Shown here in pieces: positions 17,107 through 26,145 of a DNA stretch of 40,858 bases. Below the pieces are notes generated by a model. The model saw nothing but the letters and a program-made list of their open reading frames with translations. It ran no database searches and was not told where the DNA came from. Position 1 is the stretch's first letter, and each line of letters begins with the position of its first letter. The stretch is taken from NCBI GenBank assembly GCA_028820655.1, contig JAPPIK010000048.1, positions 1-40,858 on the forward strand, written 5' to 3'. The position numbers were made by a program, and so were the translations under genes. The DNA comes from Candidatus Poribacteria bacterium. Lineage in GTDB: Bacteria; Poribacteria; WGA-4E; JAJDTR01.

Positions 17107-17141
17107 AATCAAACGAGTGGATAGCGAGTGCGATAGAGATC
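17107..17141 (+). repeat. 35-bp GATC-ended element, copy 2
   Basis: AATCAAACGAGTGG to GCGATAGAGATC, preceded by CCCGTAGGCGGG and followed by CTCTTGCCCCAC. The flanks are consistent with a GTAGGCGGG hairpin repeat split by the element. Confidence 0.75.
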
Positions 17142-17322
17142 CTCTTGCCCCACTTTGTACAGACTTGATTGGCGCTATTAATGCGCGGCTGATATATAGA
17201 GATGGTATTATAGTCATTAAGGAGTGCGATAGAACGTCCCACTGTTAGTTTGCGCATCACAACCACAATCTAAAGAAGATCAAGATTTTAATCGGCAGTT
17301 CTAGTTTTCCCCAAACTCTGTA

Positions 17323-17344
17323 GGTGCGGTTTCCCAACCGCACC
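17323..17344. repeat. Hairpin GGTGCGGTT/AACCGCACC
   Basis: Perfect 9-bp arms around TCCC, led by GTAG. Parts of the same repeat (GGTAGGTG and AACCGCACC) flank the triple 35-bp element at 21,130-21,255, where the repeat has apparently been split. The rest of 16,974-17,454 shows no gene. Confidence 0.75.
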
Positions 17345-17454
17345 GAGAATCGTTAGAGTATTACCGATTTAATTTTTTTTTCATACAGATTGTGCTACAG
17401 AGATGGCAACTTGGGTTAACTTCCCGACGTGTGTTGGAGATAAGGAGTTTGGGT

Positions 17455-18204
17455 TTGAAGGCGATTATTATCGGGGCTGGAAGGGGTGTGCGACTTATGC
17501 CCACAACAGCCAATACTCCGAAATGCTTTGCTAAAATTGGTAACCGCCGTATTCTCGATTGGGGACTTCAGGCGTTCGCAGACAACGATTTCGAACGTAT
17601 CTGTTTTATCGGAGGTTACGCGATCGAACATGTGCGGAGGGACTATCCGCAACTCGTGTTCTATCATAACGCTAACTGGGAAAATAACAACATTCTCGCA
17701 TCGTTGATGTACGCCGAACCCGAAATGGATGAGCCGTTTGTCTGTTGCTACTCCGACATCTTGTTTAAGTCAGACATTGTAAGGCACCTTATTTCCAGCG
17801 ATGGCGATATCTCACTAGCCGTGGATACACAGTGGCTTGAGCGATATACCCACCGCACGGAGCATCCAACCGATGACGCCGAAAAGGTAACGGTGCTGGA
17901 CGGAGTGGTTACCCAAATCCATCGGGATATACTTGAGTCGGAAGCCCATGGTGAATTCATTGGCGTAGCAAAGTTTTCGACTGAAGGCGCATATCTGCTG
18001 AAGGAACACTACCACCGGTCTCGCAAGTGCTACGGCGTCAAACCCTATCGGGAGGCGCCGAGTTTTCAGAAAGCCTATCTCATTCATCTTCTTCAGGAGA
18101 TGATTGAGGCAGGCGTGGAGATGGAACATATAGATTGCGCTGGCGGATACATGGAGATTGACACCCAACAAGACCTTGAGTTGGCACGTAAACTGTGGAG
18201 GTAA
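17455..18204 (+). CDS. Nucleotidyltransferase, phosphocholine/inositol-P cytidylyltransferase-like
   Basis: A 249-residue enzyme of the sugar-phosphate nucleotidyltransferase fold that joins a phosphorylated alcohol or sugar to a nucleotide. The nucleotide loop is KAIIIGAGRGVRLMP followed by TPKCF with the catalytic Lys. HNANWENNNILASLMYA matches the signature of LicC-type phosphocholine cytidylyltransferases, and YSDILF corresponds to the metal-binding Asp region. The start was set at TTG 17455, with TAAGGAG 7 bp upstream, giving the family-typical N-terminus; a longer frame back to 17392 lacks support. The next gene starts 4 bp after its stop. Because ino1 lies just upstream, inositol phosphate is a candidate substrate (inference). 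Confidence 0.8.
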   Translation: MKAIIIGAGRGVRLMPTTANTPKCFAKIGNRRILDWGLQAFADNDFERICFIGGYAIEHVRRDYPQLVFYHNANWENNNILASLMYAEPEMDEPFVCCYSDILFKSDIVRHLISSDGDISLAVDTQWLERYTHRTEHPTDDAEKVTVLDGVVTQIHRDILESEAHGEFIGVAKFSTEGAYLLKEHYHRSRKCYGVKPYREAPSFQKAYLIHLLQEMIEAGVEMEHIDCAGGYMEIDTQQDLELARKLWR

Positions 18205-18208
18205 ATTG

Positions 18209-19270
18209 ATGGAGGTGAGTAAACCCTTTACGTCGACTGTCGTGGGATCGATGCCTCGACCGGCATTTGTGCGCGATTTGCTCAACCCGGAGACACGGCG
18301 TGACCTGGGCGACGTAGAATTTTCGCGCAGACTGGATGCCGCCGTGGCTTACGTCATTGCGATGCAGGAAGCCGCCGGCATTGATATTATCAGCGATGGT
18401 GAATGGCGCCGGCTGAGTTACATAGGGATTATCGCCGACATCTGTGACGGGTTCGAGGTGAGTTATCGCGGCAATCAGCCGTGGACGATTGTGACAAAGC
18501 CAATTTCACTTCGTAATACCGGCTTGGTGGCTAAGGAAGCGTCCTTCATCCGTCGGCACAGCCGGTGTGAGCCCAAGGTTGCACTACCATCGCCATATCT
18601 CCTCGGTCAGCGAATGTGGGACGCCGAGTTGAGCCGAGCCAGCTATCCGACCCGCGAGACTTTCATGCGAGATCTGATACCTGTTCTTCGCGGCGAACTC
18701 CAAGCCCTTCGCGAGGAGGGTATTCGTCACGTGCAATTCGACGACCCCCACCTGTGTCTCTTTGTTGACGAGCGAGTTCGAAGTCAATACGAGGATCCAC
18801 AGCGAGAGATGCACCTTTGTGTCGATTTGCTCAACGAGATTCTTGATGGATTCGAGGATTTAAACACGGCAATTCATCTCTGTCGACGCAACAAGGGAAG
18901 GGATGGATGGGTAGGTGAAGGAGGTTACGAACCGATTATGGATTGCCTCAAACAGTTGCGTGTCAAGTCATATATGCTAGAGTTCGCGATTCCTGTTGCC
19001 GGCGATTTCGGTGTCCTGCGCGAAATACCGGAGGATAGTGCTATCGGGCTTGGTTGTGTGGATTGCCGCAGCGAGCGGATAGACACACCGGAGGAAATCG
19101 TTACGCGCGTTGAGAAAGCTCTGAGATTTGTGCCTCCCGAGCGACTGTTCATTCATCCAGACTGCGGTTTCGCTCCCGGCAGCGCGGCGGACATTCCCAT
19201 CGATGAAGCCTACAGGAAGCTCTGCAATGAATCGGCTGCGAGTAAGATACTCAAGGAGAAATACGGCTAA
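18209..19270 (+). CDS. MetE-like (cobalamin-independent methionine synthase C-domain) protein
   Basis: A 353-residue UROD/MetE-superfamily barrel. Signs are STVVGSMPRP at the N-terminus, SDGEWRR, QFDDPHLCLF, the probable metal-binding HLCRRN, and the C-terminal FIHPDCGFAPGS with its Cys ligand. GLGCVDCRSERIDTPEEI matches the loop of homologues that transfer methyl groups to or from thiols. Full MetE has two such domains; only the catalytic one is here. The start at 18209 follows GGAGG 8 bp upstream, which lies in the end of the preceding gene, so translation is probably coupled. Its true substrate is unknown; many single-domain relatives do not make methionine. Confidence 0.85.
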   Translation: MEVSKPFTSTVVGSMPRPAFVRDLLNPETRRDLGDVEFSRRLDAAVAYVIAMQEAAGIDIISDGEWRRLSYIGIIADICDGFEVSYRGNQPWTIVTKPISLRNTGLVAKEASFIRRHSRCEPKVALPSPYLLGQRMWDAELSRASYPTRETFMRDLIPVLRGELQALREEGIRHVQFDDPHLCLFVDERVRSQYEDPQREMHLCVDLLNEILDGFEDLNTAIHLCRRNKGRDGWVGEGGYEPIMDCLKQLRVKSYMLEFAIPVAGDFGVLREIPEDSAIGLGCVDCRSERIDTPEEIVTRVEKALRFVPPERLFIHPDCGFAPGSAADIPIDEAYRKLCNESAASKILKEKYG

Positions 19271-19458
19271 TCTTTATTCCATATTCCCGTTGTCCATGCT
19301 ATAATGAATGCTTCATAAACTAAGGTGATGCCTAATGCCCCAAATGGCTATATTACGTATCACGCATTACTTGTTAATCCATTTTCACTCTCGGTTGGAT
19401 TTCCACTGCATATTGTAGAATGGCCACCTTGAAACAAATCATTTAAGGAGATTATGAA

Positions 19459-20301
19459 ATGAAACTTGCGTTTTTCAATGATTATCAACTTGGCGTGATA
19501 AAAGGGGATCGAATCGTTGATGTCGGTTCCGCCGTGGATGGTCTATCCTATCATTCGCCGCAGGAACTCATAAATATGTTGATAGAGAATTTCGGAGACC
19601 TGCAAGCCCAGATAGAAAGCGCGGCGGTTGAGGGAGACGGTGTGTCGCTTGCGGACGTGAATCTCAGAGCGCCGGTGCCGCGACCGGGTCAGTTGCTTTG
19701 TCTCGCCGGCAATTACATTGAACCTGAATCACCTGATCGCGGAGAATTTAATGCGTTCCTTAAGTCGCCCACGAGCATTATCGGAACCGGCGACACTTCC
19801 GAATTTCCTTCAGCCGAAGCCAGCGTTTTTCACTTTGAACCTGAGTTGGCATTGGTAATCGGAAAGACGGCAAGTCGGGTCTCGCAAGCCGACGCCATGG
19901 ATCACGTTTTTGGATACACGCAATTCATAGACGGCTCAGCCCGCGGGTTGCACGGCGGCTTTTTCCTCGGAAAGAGTTGGCACACGTTTGCGCCGATGGG
20001 ACCGGCGCTAGTCACCGCGGACGAGATTGAAGACCCGAATGATCTCGGTATCCGGCTTTGGGTAAACGATGATCTTCGCCATGACTTCTCCTCTAACTCC
20101 ATGGATCGCTTTATTCCCGAGATGCTTGAGGAGGTTACCAACGTCGTAACGCTTGAGCCGGGAGATGTGGTGTCCACCGGCACCCACCATGAATCGCTGT
20201 CGCCGATTCACGATGGCGACACGCTGCGCCTCGAGATAGAGGGGTTGGGGCCTGCGCTGACGGTTAATATCCATGATCCATTGAAGCGGTCATGGGAATA
20301 G
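19459..20301 (+). CDS. Fumarylacetoacetate hydrolase-family protein
   Basis: A 280-residue FAH-fold enzyme that cleaves or hydrates beta-diketo or acylpyruvate-type acids. After a poorly conserved N-terminus (MKLAFFNDYQLGVIKG), the catalytic domain begins at PRPGQLLCLAGNY. Metal ligands are expected in FHFEPELALVIGK (acidic pair), with DGSARG, LGKSWHTFAPMGPAL and PGDVVSTGTHHE as typical blocks. TAAGGAG lies before the ATG. It stands alone and converges on tsaE. The substrate is not predictable. Confidence 0.9.
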   Translation: MKLAFFNDYQLGVIKGDRIVDVGSAVDGLSYHSPQELINMLIENFGDLQAQIESAAVEGDGVSLADVNLRAPVPRPGQLLCLAGNYIEPESPDRGEFNAFLKSPTSIIGTGDTSEFPSAEASVFHFEPELALVIGKTASRVSQADAMDHVFGYTQFIDGSARGLHGGFFLGKSWHTFAPMGPALVTADEIEDPNDLGIRLWVNDDLRHDFSSNSMDRFIPEMLEEVTNVVTLEPGDVVSTGTHHESLSPIHDGDTLRLEIEGLGPALTVNIHDPLKRSWE

Positions 20302-20365
20302 GGCTGAAAGTATCGCGTAGAAAATAGGAAAATACTCCACGCCCTCCTCGTGGGTTATCCCTTTC

Positions 20366-20393
20366 GTAGGGGACGCAGATCTGCGTCCCCTAC
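20366..20393. repeat. 28-bp perfect palindrome between convergent genes
   Basis: The 14-bp arm GTAGGGGACGCAGA is followed exactly by its reverse complement, with no loop. It lies between the convergent FAH-family and tsaE genes, where a transcript hairpin from either strand is possible. There is no T-tract. It is one of the GTAG-led hairpin repeats. Confidence 0.8.
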
Positions 20394-20436
20394 AGCATTG
20401 AACGAGCACCGGTTAGACAGTTTCCCATCTAATCCT

Positions 20437-20868
20437 TCAAGCAAGGGTTCGCCGCAATTCAATGGCGCGTGTCGATTCGCCCACCCACGTCATCGTAATT
20501 TCGATACGGTTGGCAGGTAGCAAGTTGGCCATGCGGTCCGCCCACTCAATGATGCAGATTCCGGTTCCCTCCAGATATTCCTCCAGTCCAAGTTCGACGA
20601 TTTCGCCGTGGTGTTGCAGGCGGTAGAGATCAATATGGTAGATTGGTATATTCCCCACGTACTCATTGATGAGGGTATAAGACGGGCTGTTGACGACCTC
20701 GTGGGAAGCGATGCCTATTCCACAGGCGATTCCCTGCGTCAGACAGGTCTTGCCCGCGCCGAGATCGCCGATCAGCGCAACTACGTCACCGGCTTTCAGG
20801 TTTCCACCGATTTGTTTTCCGATTGACTGTGTTTCTTCCGGGCTGTGTGTTTGAAAGGTTTCTTTCAT
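20437..20868 (-). CDS. tsaE: tRNA threonylcarbamoyladenosine biosynthesis ATPase TsaE
   Basis: ATPase partner of TsaB/TsaD that is needed for the t6A37 modification of ANN-decoding tRNAs. Its 143 residues match the family length. The Walker A motif is GDLGAGKT (34-41; K40). SPSYTLINEY and IYHIDLYRL correspond to the switch and Walker B regions, and IIEWADR is a family signature. The start is ATG 20868; an in-frame TTG at 20877 would add three residues. tsaB and tsaD are not nearby. It is the only t6A gene in the window. Confidence 0.93.
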   Translation of the reverse strand: MKETFQTHSPEETQSIGKQIGGNLKAGDVVALIGDLGAGKTCLTQGIACGIGIASHEVVNSPSYTLINEYVGNIPIYHIDLYRLQHHGEIVELGLEEYLEGTGICIIEWADRMANLLPANRIEITMTWVGESTRAIELRRTLA

Positions 20869-20950
20869 GAGTTTCAAGGATGCTCTAGATTCTTTTGTCT
20901 TTCATATTTAGTGGCCTTCTCGCTAAGTCTATATGGCATCATTTCAAAGT

Positions 20951-20967
20951 AGTAGGCACACTCCGTG
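20951..20967. repeat. Hairpin GGCACAC/GTGTGCC
   Basis: Seven-base arms around TCC. A second small hairpin, GAACCA-TTTAG-TGGTTC, lies at about 21056-21072. The 20,870-21,550 interval holds no gene; besides these hairpins it carries the triple element at 21136. Confidence 0.6.
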
Positions 20968-21135
20968 TGCCGTAAACCGCCTTTCACCACCCAACGGTCG
21001 GTAGGAGGGATCTCCAGGTCGCGACCTCCCTACTTGTATTAAATACTTAGAAAGTGAACCATTTAGTGGTTCATTCGCTAAGAATTTAAGGCTTACGAGA
21101 CTGGCAGAGAAAACTGTGCTACCACGCCGGTAGGT

Positions 21136-21240
21136 GATCAAGCGAGTGAATAGCGAGTGCGATAGAGATCCAGCAAGCGAGTGCATAGCGAGCGCGGTAG
21201 AGATCCAGCAAGCGAGTGCATAGCGAGCGCGGTAGAGATC
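21136..21240 (+). repeat. Triple head-to-tail 35-bp element
   Basis: Three 35-bp units: 21136-21170 (begins GATCAAGCGAGTG), 21171-21205 and 21206-21240. Units 2 and 3 are identical (begin CAGCAAGCGAGTGC, end GCGGTAGAGATC). They are bounded by GGTAGGTG before and TTCGAACCGCACC after, which together resemble a split copy of the hairpin at 17323. The unit itself has an internal half-repeat (GCGAGTG-NATA twice). Confidence 0.9.
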
Positions 21241-21550
21241 CCTTCGAACCGCACCGGCTCCCAACACTAACCATATTTCTTGGAAAATAAACCATTTAGT
21301 CTAGCAATGGTTTGTAGTAGCTAATACCTGATGGGAGTTCTATCACACAGGATCATCTATACCCTCACTATCCCTTCCGTTGATCGTTGTCCCCTCGCTT
21401 GATTGTAATGCCTAAGAGGACAAGATAAATGGGAAAGCAGAAAGCGCACAATGATTCAGATGCGAAAATTATGATGAGTTGCTGGTGCTGTAATCTATCT
21501 GACCCTGACACAACCTTCCAATCTTCCCGCCTTCCGCCCTTTCAAGTGGC

Positions 21551-22231
21551 TTAATCTTCCCTCCGCACGCAGTAGACCGTGATGGTGGAAGGGTCTTCCT
21601 CCAAAAGCGCCGTGTATCCGAATTCCTCCGACGTGAATCCGTGGCGTGCAAGCAGATCGAAAAATCCATCGGCGTTGGCACGATTCGGTTCCGCTATGAT
21701 CGCCGTGCCGTCAAGGGCAAGATGCCTTTGGATTAGGGCGAGAATCGGATTCCAGTTCCTCTCCTCATAGACGACATCTGACGCAAGGATGCGCGTGAAT
21801 CGACCTTTGAAGCAAGGAGCGTTCCAGTCCATTTGAACGAAGGATGAACGCTTGATGCACCTGTTTTGAAGGGAATTATATTGCGCGAACAACAGCGCGT
21901 CCTTTTCGTAGTCGGCAAACATGACACTGCCGCCGCCTATGGAAGCGACGATTCCCGACACCCCAAATCCGCAGCCGATTTCCAAGACCCGATGGGACTT
22001 CAATGAGTCCATCTGATCCAGATGGCGGGCGAGCGCAATTGAAGATGGCCACAGGAATGCCCAATAAGGGAGGCGTAGTGCGCCGTCATGTTCCTCTTTG
22101 CTCAATTCATCAAGGAATTGATCGGGATCGACCACAACAGTTATGGCGATATTCCGATTCGCCAGTCGGATGATTTCCTGCCTCAGCGGATAGCGTTCGG
22201 CGAGACGCCGTTGCAGCTCATTGATGCGCAT
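21551..22231 (-). CDS. Class I SAM methyltransferase (METTL21/KMT-like)
   Basis: A 226-residue SAM-dependent methyltransferase. LPYWAFLWPSSIALARHL followed by RVLEIGCGFGVSGIVAS (motif I) matches the lysine-methyltransferase-like family that modifies proteins. ASDVVYEERNW is the usual post-motif II region of that group, and IIAEPNR follows. The start is the ATG at 22231; a TTG at 22240 is possible. It lies about 30 bp downstream of the NhaC-type gene on the same strand, so co-transcription is likely. The target is unknown. Confidence 0.8.
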   Translation of the reverse strand: MRINELQRRLAERYPLRQEIIRLANRNIAITVVVDPDQFLDELSKEEHDGALRLPYWAFLWPSSIALARHLDQMDSLKSHRVLEIGCGFGVSGIVASIGGGSVMFADYEKDALLFAQYNSLQNRCIKRSSFVQMDWNAPCFKGRFTRILASDVVYEERNWNPILALIQRHLALDGTAIIAEPNRANADGFFDLLARHGFTSEEFGYTALLEEDPSTITVYCVRRED

Positions 22232-22261
22232 GAAAGTCAAGCGGCGGAGAAACTGTGGTGG

Positions 22262-23947
22262 TCATGTCATTGCGCGGTGATTCGCCCCAAACTTGCTTAC
22301 GACATAGAACAACAGGACGATTAGAACTCCGGCGGCACCCATCCCGACAAACGATGAAACCCCCAGCGCTGCCGGTATGTAGCCGAAGATGATCGCCAGT
22401 CCCGCAACGGTCAGACTGTAAGGGAGCTGGGTTCGTACATGGTGAATCGGGTCGCATTCGCTCGCAATGGAACTCATGATCGTCGTGTCGGAGATAGGAG
22501 AGCAATGATCGCCGAAGATTGATCCGTCAAGCACCGCCCCCAAGCTGATGGCTGTCGTCAGCCCATAGGAGTCCCCATCGAGTGCATAGGCAATCGGTAT
22601 GGCCGTTGGAATGAGGATTGCCATGGTGCCCCAGCTCGTGCCCGTGGCGAACGAAGTCAGGGACGCGACGATGAAGAGAAGCGCGGGGAACCATAACGGC
22701 GAAACCACACCTTCCACCGTCGCCGCGAGAAAATCTCCCGTTGACAGTTGGTCACAGACGGCTTTTAGGCTCCACGCCAGGACAAGAACCGCGGTTGGCA
22801 GCAAGCTGCCTTTGAGACCGGAAATCACGGCACATCCAATCTCGGAGAAACTTATCCGCGATACTAGCTTTGCACAGAAAAGCGACAATAGGAAACCGCT
22901 TCCGGAGGCGATTGCCAAGATTTTGAGGTTGTTCGCATTGGATAGCGCCTCACGCCACGCCGATGGGGACAGGAAAAATCCCTTGCCGCCGCCATCAATC
23001 CAGAATCCTATCAACATGACGCCAAGCAGTGTTCCGATCGGGATGACCGCGCTGAGGGGGTGCACATTTGCCGATGCCGTGGATTTCAGCGTCGTGAACG
23101 CTCTTGAGGACATCAGTTTTGCATCTTCACCAATCACAGCTCCCGTTTCTCGCACACGAATCTCCGCCTTACGCATAGCCCCGAAATCAATACCGCCGAT
23201 CGCATTTGTAAGAACGAAAATTATCGTCATCAGGCAATAGAAGCGAAAACCGAGCGCGTCGAAAAACATGGAGTAGCCGTCTTTCTGTATTCCTAACGAG
23301 TTGGCAACCTCGTTGAACAGCCCAACTTCATACCCGATCCAAGTGCTTACCACCGCCAGTCCGGCGATGGGAGCGGTGGTGGAATCCACGAGATACGCCA
23401 GTTTCTCGCGGCTTATTCGTTTTTGGTCGGTAGCGGGACGCATGGCAGACCCGACAATCATTGTGTTGGCGTAGTCATCGATGAATACGGCGCATCCCAT
23501 GAGAACGGTGACGAACTGGGTTGAACGCGCGCTTTTTGCAAATCGCGAGAGCCAACGGATGATTCCCTGGATGCCCCCGGACACTATCACGACGGAGATT
23601 GTGGAGAGAATCAGGACAATGAAAAGGATGACCAAGAGGTTGAATGAATTTGCGACGGATGTTGCCACCGCTGCAGTTTGGCTGGATACAGATGTGAACC
23701 AATCCCTGACGGAATCCGACGCCATTCGCACCGACGAGAGCATAATTCCAACGGCTACCGCCAGCCCGAGACTCAGCAACAGTCGATGTGTCGCAATTGC
23801 CAAGGTGACGGCAAGTAGGGGCGGGACAATGCTATACCAGACTAGAGCGTTCGAGCCTTCCAGACGCCGTTCGCCGTATGCCGCAACTGCGGAAATGGCA
23901 ACGAATGCCAGTCCCGCCAGCAGGATTTCTTTTTTCTTGTCTAACAT
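22262..23947 (-). CDS. nhaC: NhaC-family Na+/H+ antiporter
   Basis: A 561-residue membrane transporter with about 12 hydrophobic segments, in the inner membrane. The NhaC signature FIDDYANTMIVGSAMRP is near residues 155-170. The second half has FATGTSWGTMAILIPTAIPI and GSIFGDHCSPISDTTIMSS, the conserved ion-site region shared by NhaC-like antiporters. The first 30 residues form a signal-anchor-like helix. It probably exchanges sodium and protons, although some relatives carry other solutes. It shares an operon with the downstream methyltransferase. The region 23,948-24,173 between it and the fusion gene shows no gene. Confidence 0.9.
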   Translation of the reverse strand: MLDKKKEILLAGLAFVAISAVAAYGERRLEGSNALVWYSIVPPLLAVTLAIATHRLLLSLGLAVAVGIMLSSVRMASDSVRDWFTSVSSQTAAVATSVANSFNLLVILFIVLILSTISVVIVSGGIQGIIRWLSRFAKSARSTQFVTVLMGCAVFIDDYANTMIVGSAMRPATDQKRISREKLAYLVDSTTAPIAGLAVVSTWIGYEVGLFNEVANSLGIQKDGYSMFFDALGFRFYCLMTIIFVLTNAIGGIDFGAMRKAEIRVRETGAVIGEDAKLMSSRAFTTLKSTASANVHPLSAVIPIGTLLGVMLIGFWIDGGGKGFFLSPSAWREALSNANNLKILAIASGSGFLLSLFCAKLVSRISFSEIGCAVISGLKGSLLPTAVLVLAWSLKAVCDQLSTGDFLAATVEGVVSPLWFPALLFIVASLTSFATGTSWGTMAILIPTAIPIAYALDGDSYGLTTAISLGAVLDGSIFGDHCSPISDTTIMSSIASECDPIHHVRTQLPYSLTVAGLAIIFGYIPAALGVSSFVGMGAAGVLIVLLFYVVSKFGANHRAMT

Positions 23948-24173
23948 GAGTCGTTAAACAGGTTTCAGTTTTGGGGTATATCTTCTGACGTAGCTAGGAA
24001 GAACAGAATTAAAATGATAGAAGATTCGCACCAAGTCAAAAAAGGGAAGCCAAAGAAATTTGGGTCTCGCAGAGATCTTTTCTACACTGGGAGCTCGGTG
24101 CTCACACCATCCGATGGGTCAATCTGTTCACGCGCTTGTGCGTTCAACCCAACGTACGGGTTCGCCGAAGATT

Positions 24174-26090
24174 TCAGGTATTTCGGAAATCAATAACGGT
24201 CTCTCTATACGCTTCTGGTAGCCCTATGTCAAAGCGTCTGCCCTTGAGAACATACCCGGAAAAACTATCCTCTTTCCGCAGTGTGTCGAGACAGGGAGTC
24301 AACTGGAACTCGCCTCTTTCGCGGAGGTTTTGGGAGATGTTTTCTTCGAGATAGTCAAAAATCTGCGGTGTGAGCACGTACAGCCCAAAGACGGTCAGGA
24401 ACAGATCCTCTTCCATTCGGTCAACGTGCAGGTGCTGCCGCGCGTACTCCACGGGCGGTTTCTCGTAGAACTCCGTTATAGAAAGAAGCGAATCATCCTG
24501 CCATACGCCGTTCACACATCCAAAATTGTGAAGCTCCTCCACGGAGGTAGTTTTCAAGCCAACAACGCTATGCCCGACTTCATTATATACGTCCAGAAGT
24601 TGTCTCGTGCATGACGTTTCACTATCGGACGCGTAAAGATGATCGCCCAACATGAGCAAGAAGGGCTCACCGTCGACCCACTCTTTCGCGCAGAAAACGG
24701 CATGCCCGAAGCCCTCCTGAACCTCCTGCGAAATTACCGTGACTTGCCGTCCAAGGTCCATCAGGTATTGGCAGTAGGCTTGGTCCTCCTTGGACAATCG
24801 GTTGTAGTTTTCGATTGGGGGCGGAGTATTGAAAAAATCCTCGAAAAACTCGCGGTCTCTACGCTGAACGATGAGGCAAACTTCATCCACGCCAGCGTGT
24901 ATAGCTTCTTCGATTAATGCCATAATCGCCGGTTTGGCTCTTCCATCCCTGTCAATGATCGGGAACAGTTCCTTTATGATGCCTTTTGAAGCCGGAAAGA
25001 GGCGTGTACTAAATCCCGCGGCGGGGATCACCGCTTTTCGAACACGCCTTCCTGCCTCAATCACAAGCTCAAGGCATGGCATTTTCAGGTCGCGCTCAAT
25101 GATATCAATCGCTTGGCGCTGGCTTTGTTTATCCGGGACAATGAATTGTGCGGAACCGTCGCCTTGAGATCCGACGCCCTTACCTCCCAAGACGTAGGGT
25201 TGCAGGGGTTCATATTCGAGGAGTCGGTGCAATTCAGGCGCTGTCAATTGCGAAGGGCAGGCGGGTTGAAGATGAGAGTCAAATTCCGCCTGTGCCTCTG
25301 TCATCAATTGACCGATTCGTCCGGCGTCTCCACCCCGCAAGGCTCCATAGGCGGCATTCGTTATTCGAGCGCTGATTGGTCCGAGATACTCCTGAACATC
25401 CCTCTGACGTTGGTCTTCGGCGAACGGATAACAGCGATTGAGAGCACTCAAAATCTCCTTCGTGTCTTTACCGGCGGCAAGATCTACGATAACGAAGTAG
25501 AGGTCGTTCGGTACGTTGAATTCCTTGACATCAAGCCGGTCCCCATCGTAAATCATCATTACGGGGCGGCCGTATGCACAGCCCTGGTCCATCCGGCCGC
25601 ATCGGGAAGGGGTAGTAATTTCGCCGGTGTAGGCGGATTCCATTTCGCCGCGTGTGGTCATCTTGAGGTCGTAGACGCGGTTGAAGGCACGAGCCACAAG
25701 CACGCAGATTGCGGCGCTGGACGACAACCCTTTCTTTACCGGAAGATCGGTGCGATAGTTGTCGATCTCGATTCCGCGCACATGGTAGTGCGTTAAGATT
25801 TGATGGGCAACGCCGGCGGCATAGCTGAAGAATCCCCCTTTCTCGGCTTCCTCGAGCAGCGCCTCCCGTTCCATCGGCAGCTCGAATGGCCCCTTCCGTT
25901 CGCCATTGTTTAGCGTTGCGCGGAAGATGAGTTTCGTGGGATGAGGCTTCACCTCGGCATACACCCCTTGATTGGTGCTCGTAATCAGCGTGTACCCCTT
26001 TTCCAAATCAGCATTGATGCGGCGATAGCCTCCCGCCCAATCACTATGTTCCCCAAATAGGCAGATTCTGCCGGGAACAAAGATCTTCAT
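24174..26090 (-). CDS. Bifunctional GHMP sugar kinase / UTP-sugar-1-P uridylyltransferase
   Basis: A 638-residue fusion. The N-terminal half (1-350) is a GHMP kinase: GEHSDW (13-18, galactokinase-type), PVKKGLSSSAA (118-128, ATP loop) and GGKGVGSQGDGSAQF (302-316). The C-terminal half (351-638) is a GalU-like nucleotidyltransferase: PAAGFSTRLFPASKGIIKEL, LGDHLY, EFYEKPP and RRFDIGLPEAYRE. It would phosphorylate a free sugar at C1 and convert it to a UDP-sugar, as plant glucuronokinase plus pyrophosphorylase, or Bacteroides Fkp for fucose, do for their sugars. The start is the fifth-codon ATG (26090) because GAGGAG lies 4 bp before it; the upstream ATG overlaps that site. The sugar (galactose, glucuronate or arabinose) is not predictable. 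Confidence 0.88.
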   Translation of the reverse strand: MKIFVPGRICLFGEHSDWAGGYRRINADLEKGYTLITSTNQGVYAEVKPHPTKLIFRATLNNGERKGPFELPMEREALLEEAEKGGFFSYAAGVAHQILTHYHVRGIEIDNYRTDLPVKKGLSSSAAICVLVARAFNRVYDLKMTTRGEMESAYTGEITTPSRCGRMDQGCAYGRPVMMIYDGDRLDVKEFNVPNDLYFVIVDLAAGKDTKEILSALNRCYPFAEDQRQRDVQEYLGPISARITNAAYGALRGGDAGRIGQLMTEAQAEFDSHLQPACPSQLTAPELHRLLEYEPLQPYVLGGKGVGSQGDGSAQFIVPDKQSQRQAIDIIERDLKMPCLELVIEAGRRVRKAVIPAAGFSTRLFPASKGIIKELFPIIDRDGRAKPAIMALIEEAIHAGVDEVCLIVQRRDREFFEDFFNTPPPIENYNRLSKEDQAYCQYLMDLGRQVTVISQEVQEGFGHAVFCAKEWVDGEPFLLMLGDHLYASDSETSCTRQLLDVYNEVGHSVVGLKTTSVEELHNFGCVNGVWQDDSLLSITEFYEKPPVEYARQHLHVDRMEEDLFLTVFGLYVLTPQIFDYLEENISQNLRERGEFQLTPCLDTLRKEDSFSGYVLKGRRFDIGLPEAYRETVIDFRNT

Positions 26091-26145
26091 AGCTCTCCTC
26101 ATACGATTATGGGATATTTCTGCCGTTAATTTTTATTTTATCTTA

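Noticed and set aside
20366-20393. Intrinsic terminator between the convergent FAH-family and tsaE genes
   Set aside because: The palindrome is perfect but has no T-tract on either side and belongs to a dispersed GTAG-led repeat style; termination is possible but not shown.
21136-21240. Short direct repeats as a CRISPR array
   Set aside because: The three 35-bp units abut with no unique spacers, no cas genes are near, and the same unit occurs singly at many other places.
25113-25796. 227-codon open frame opposite the kinase/pyrophosphorylase fusion
   Set aside because: The minus-strand fusion has clear kinase motifs across this stretch, so the plus-strand frame is a chance opening.
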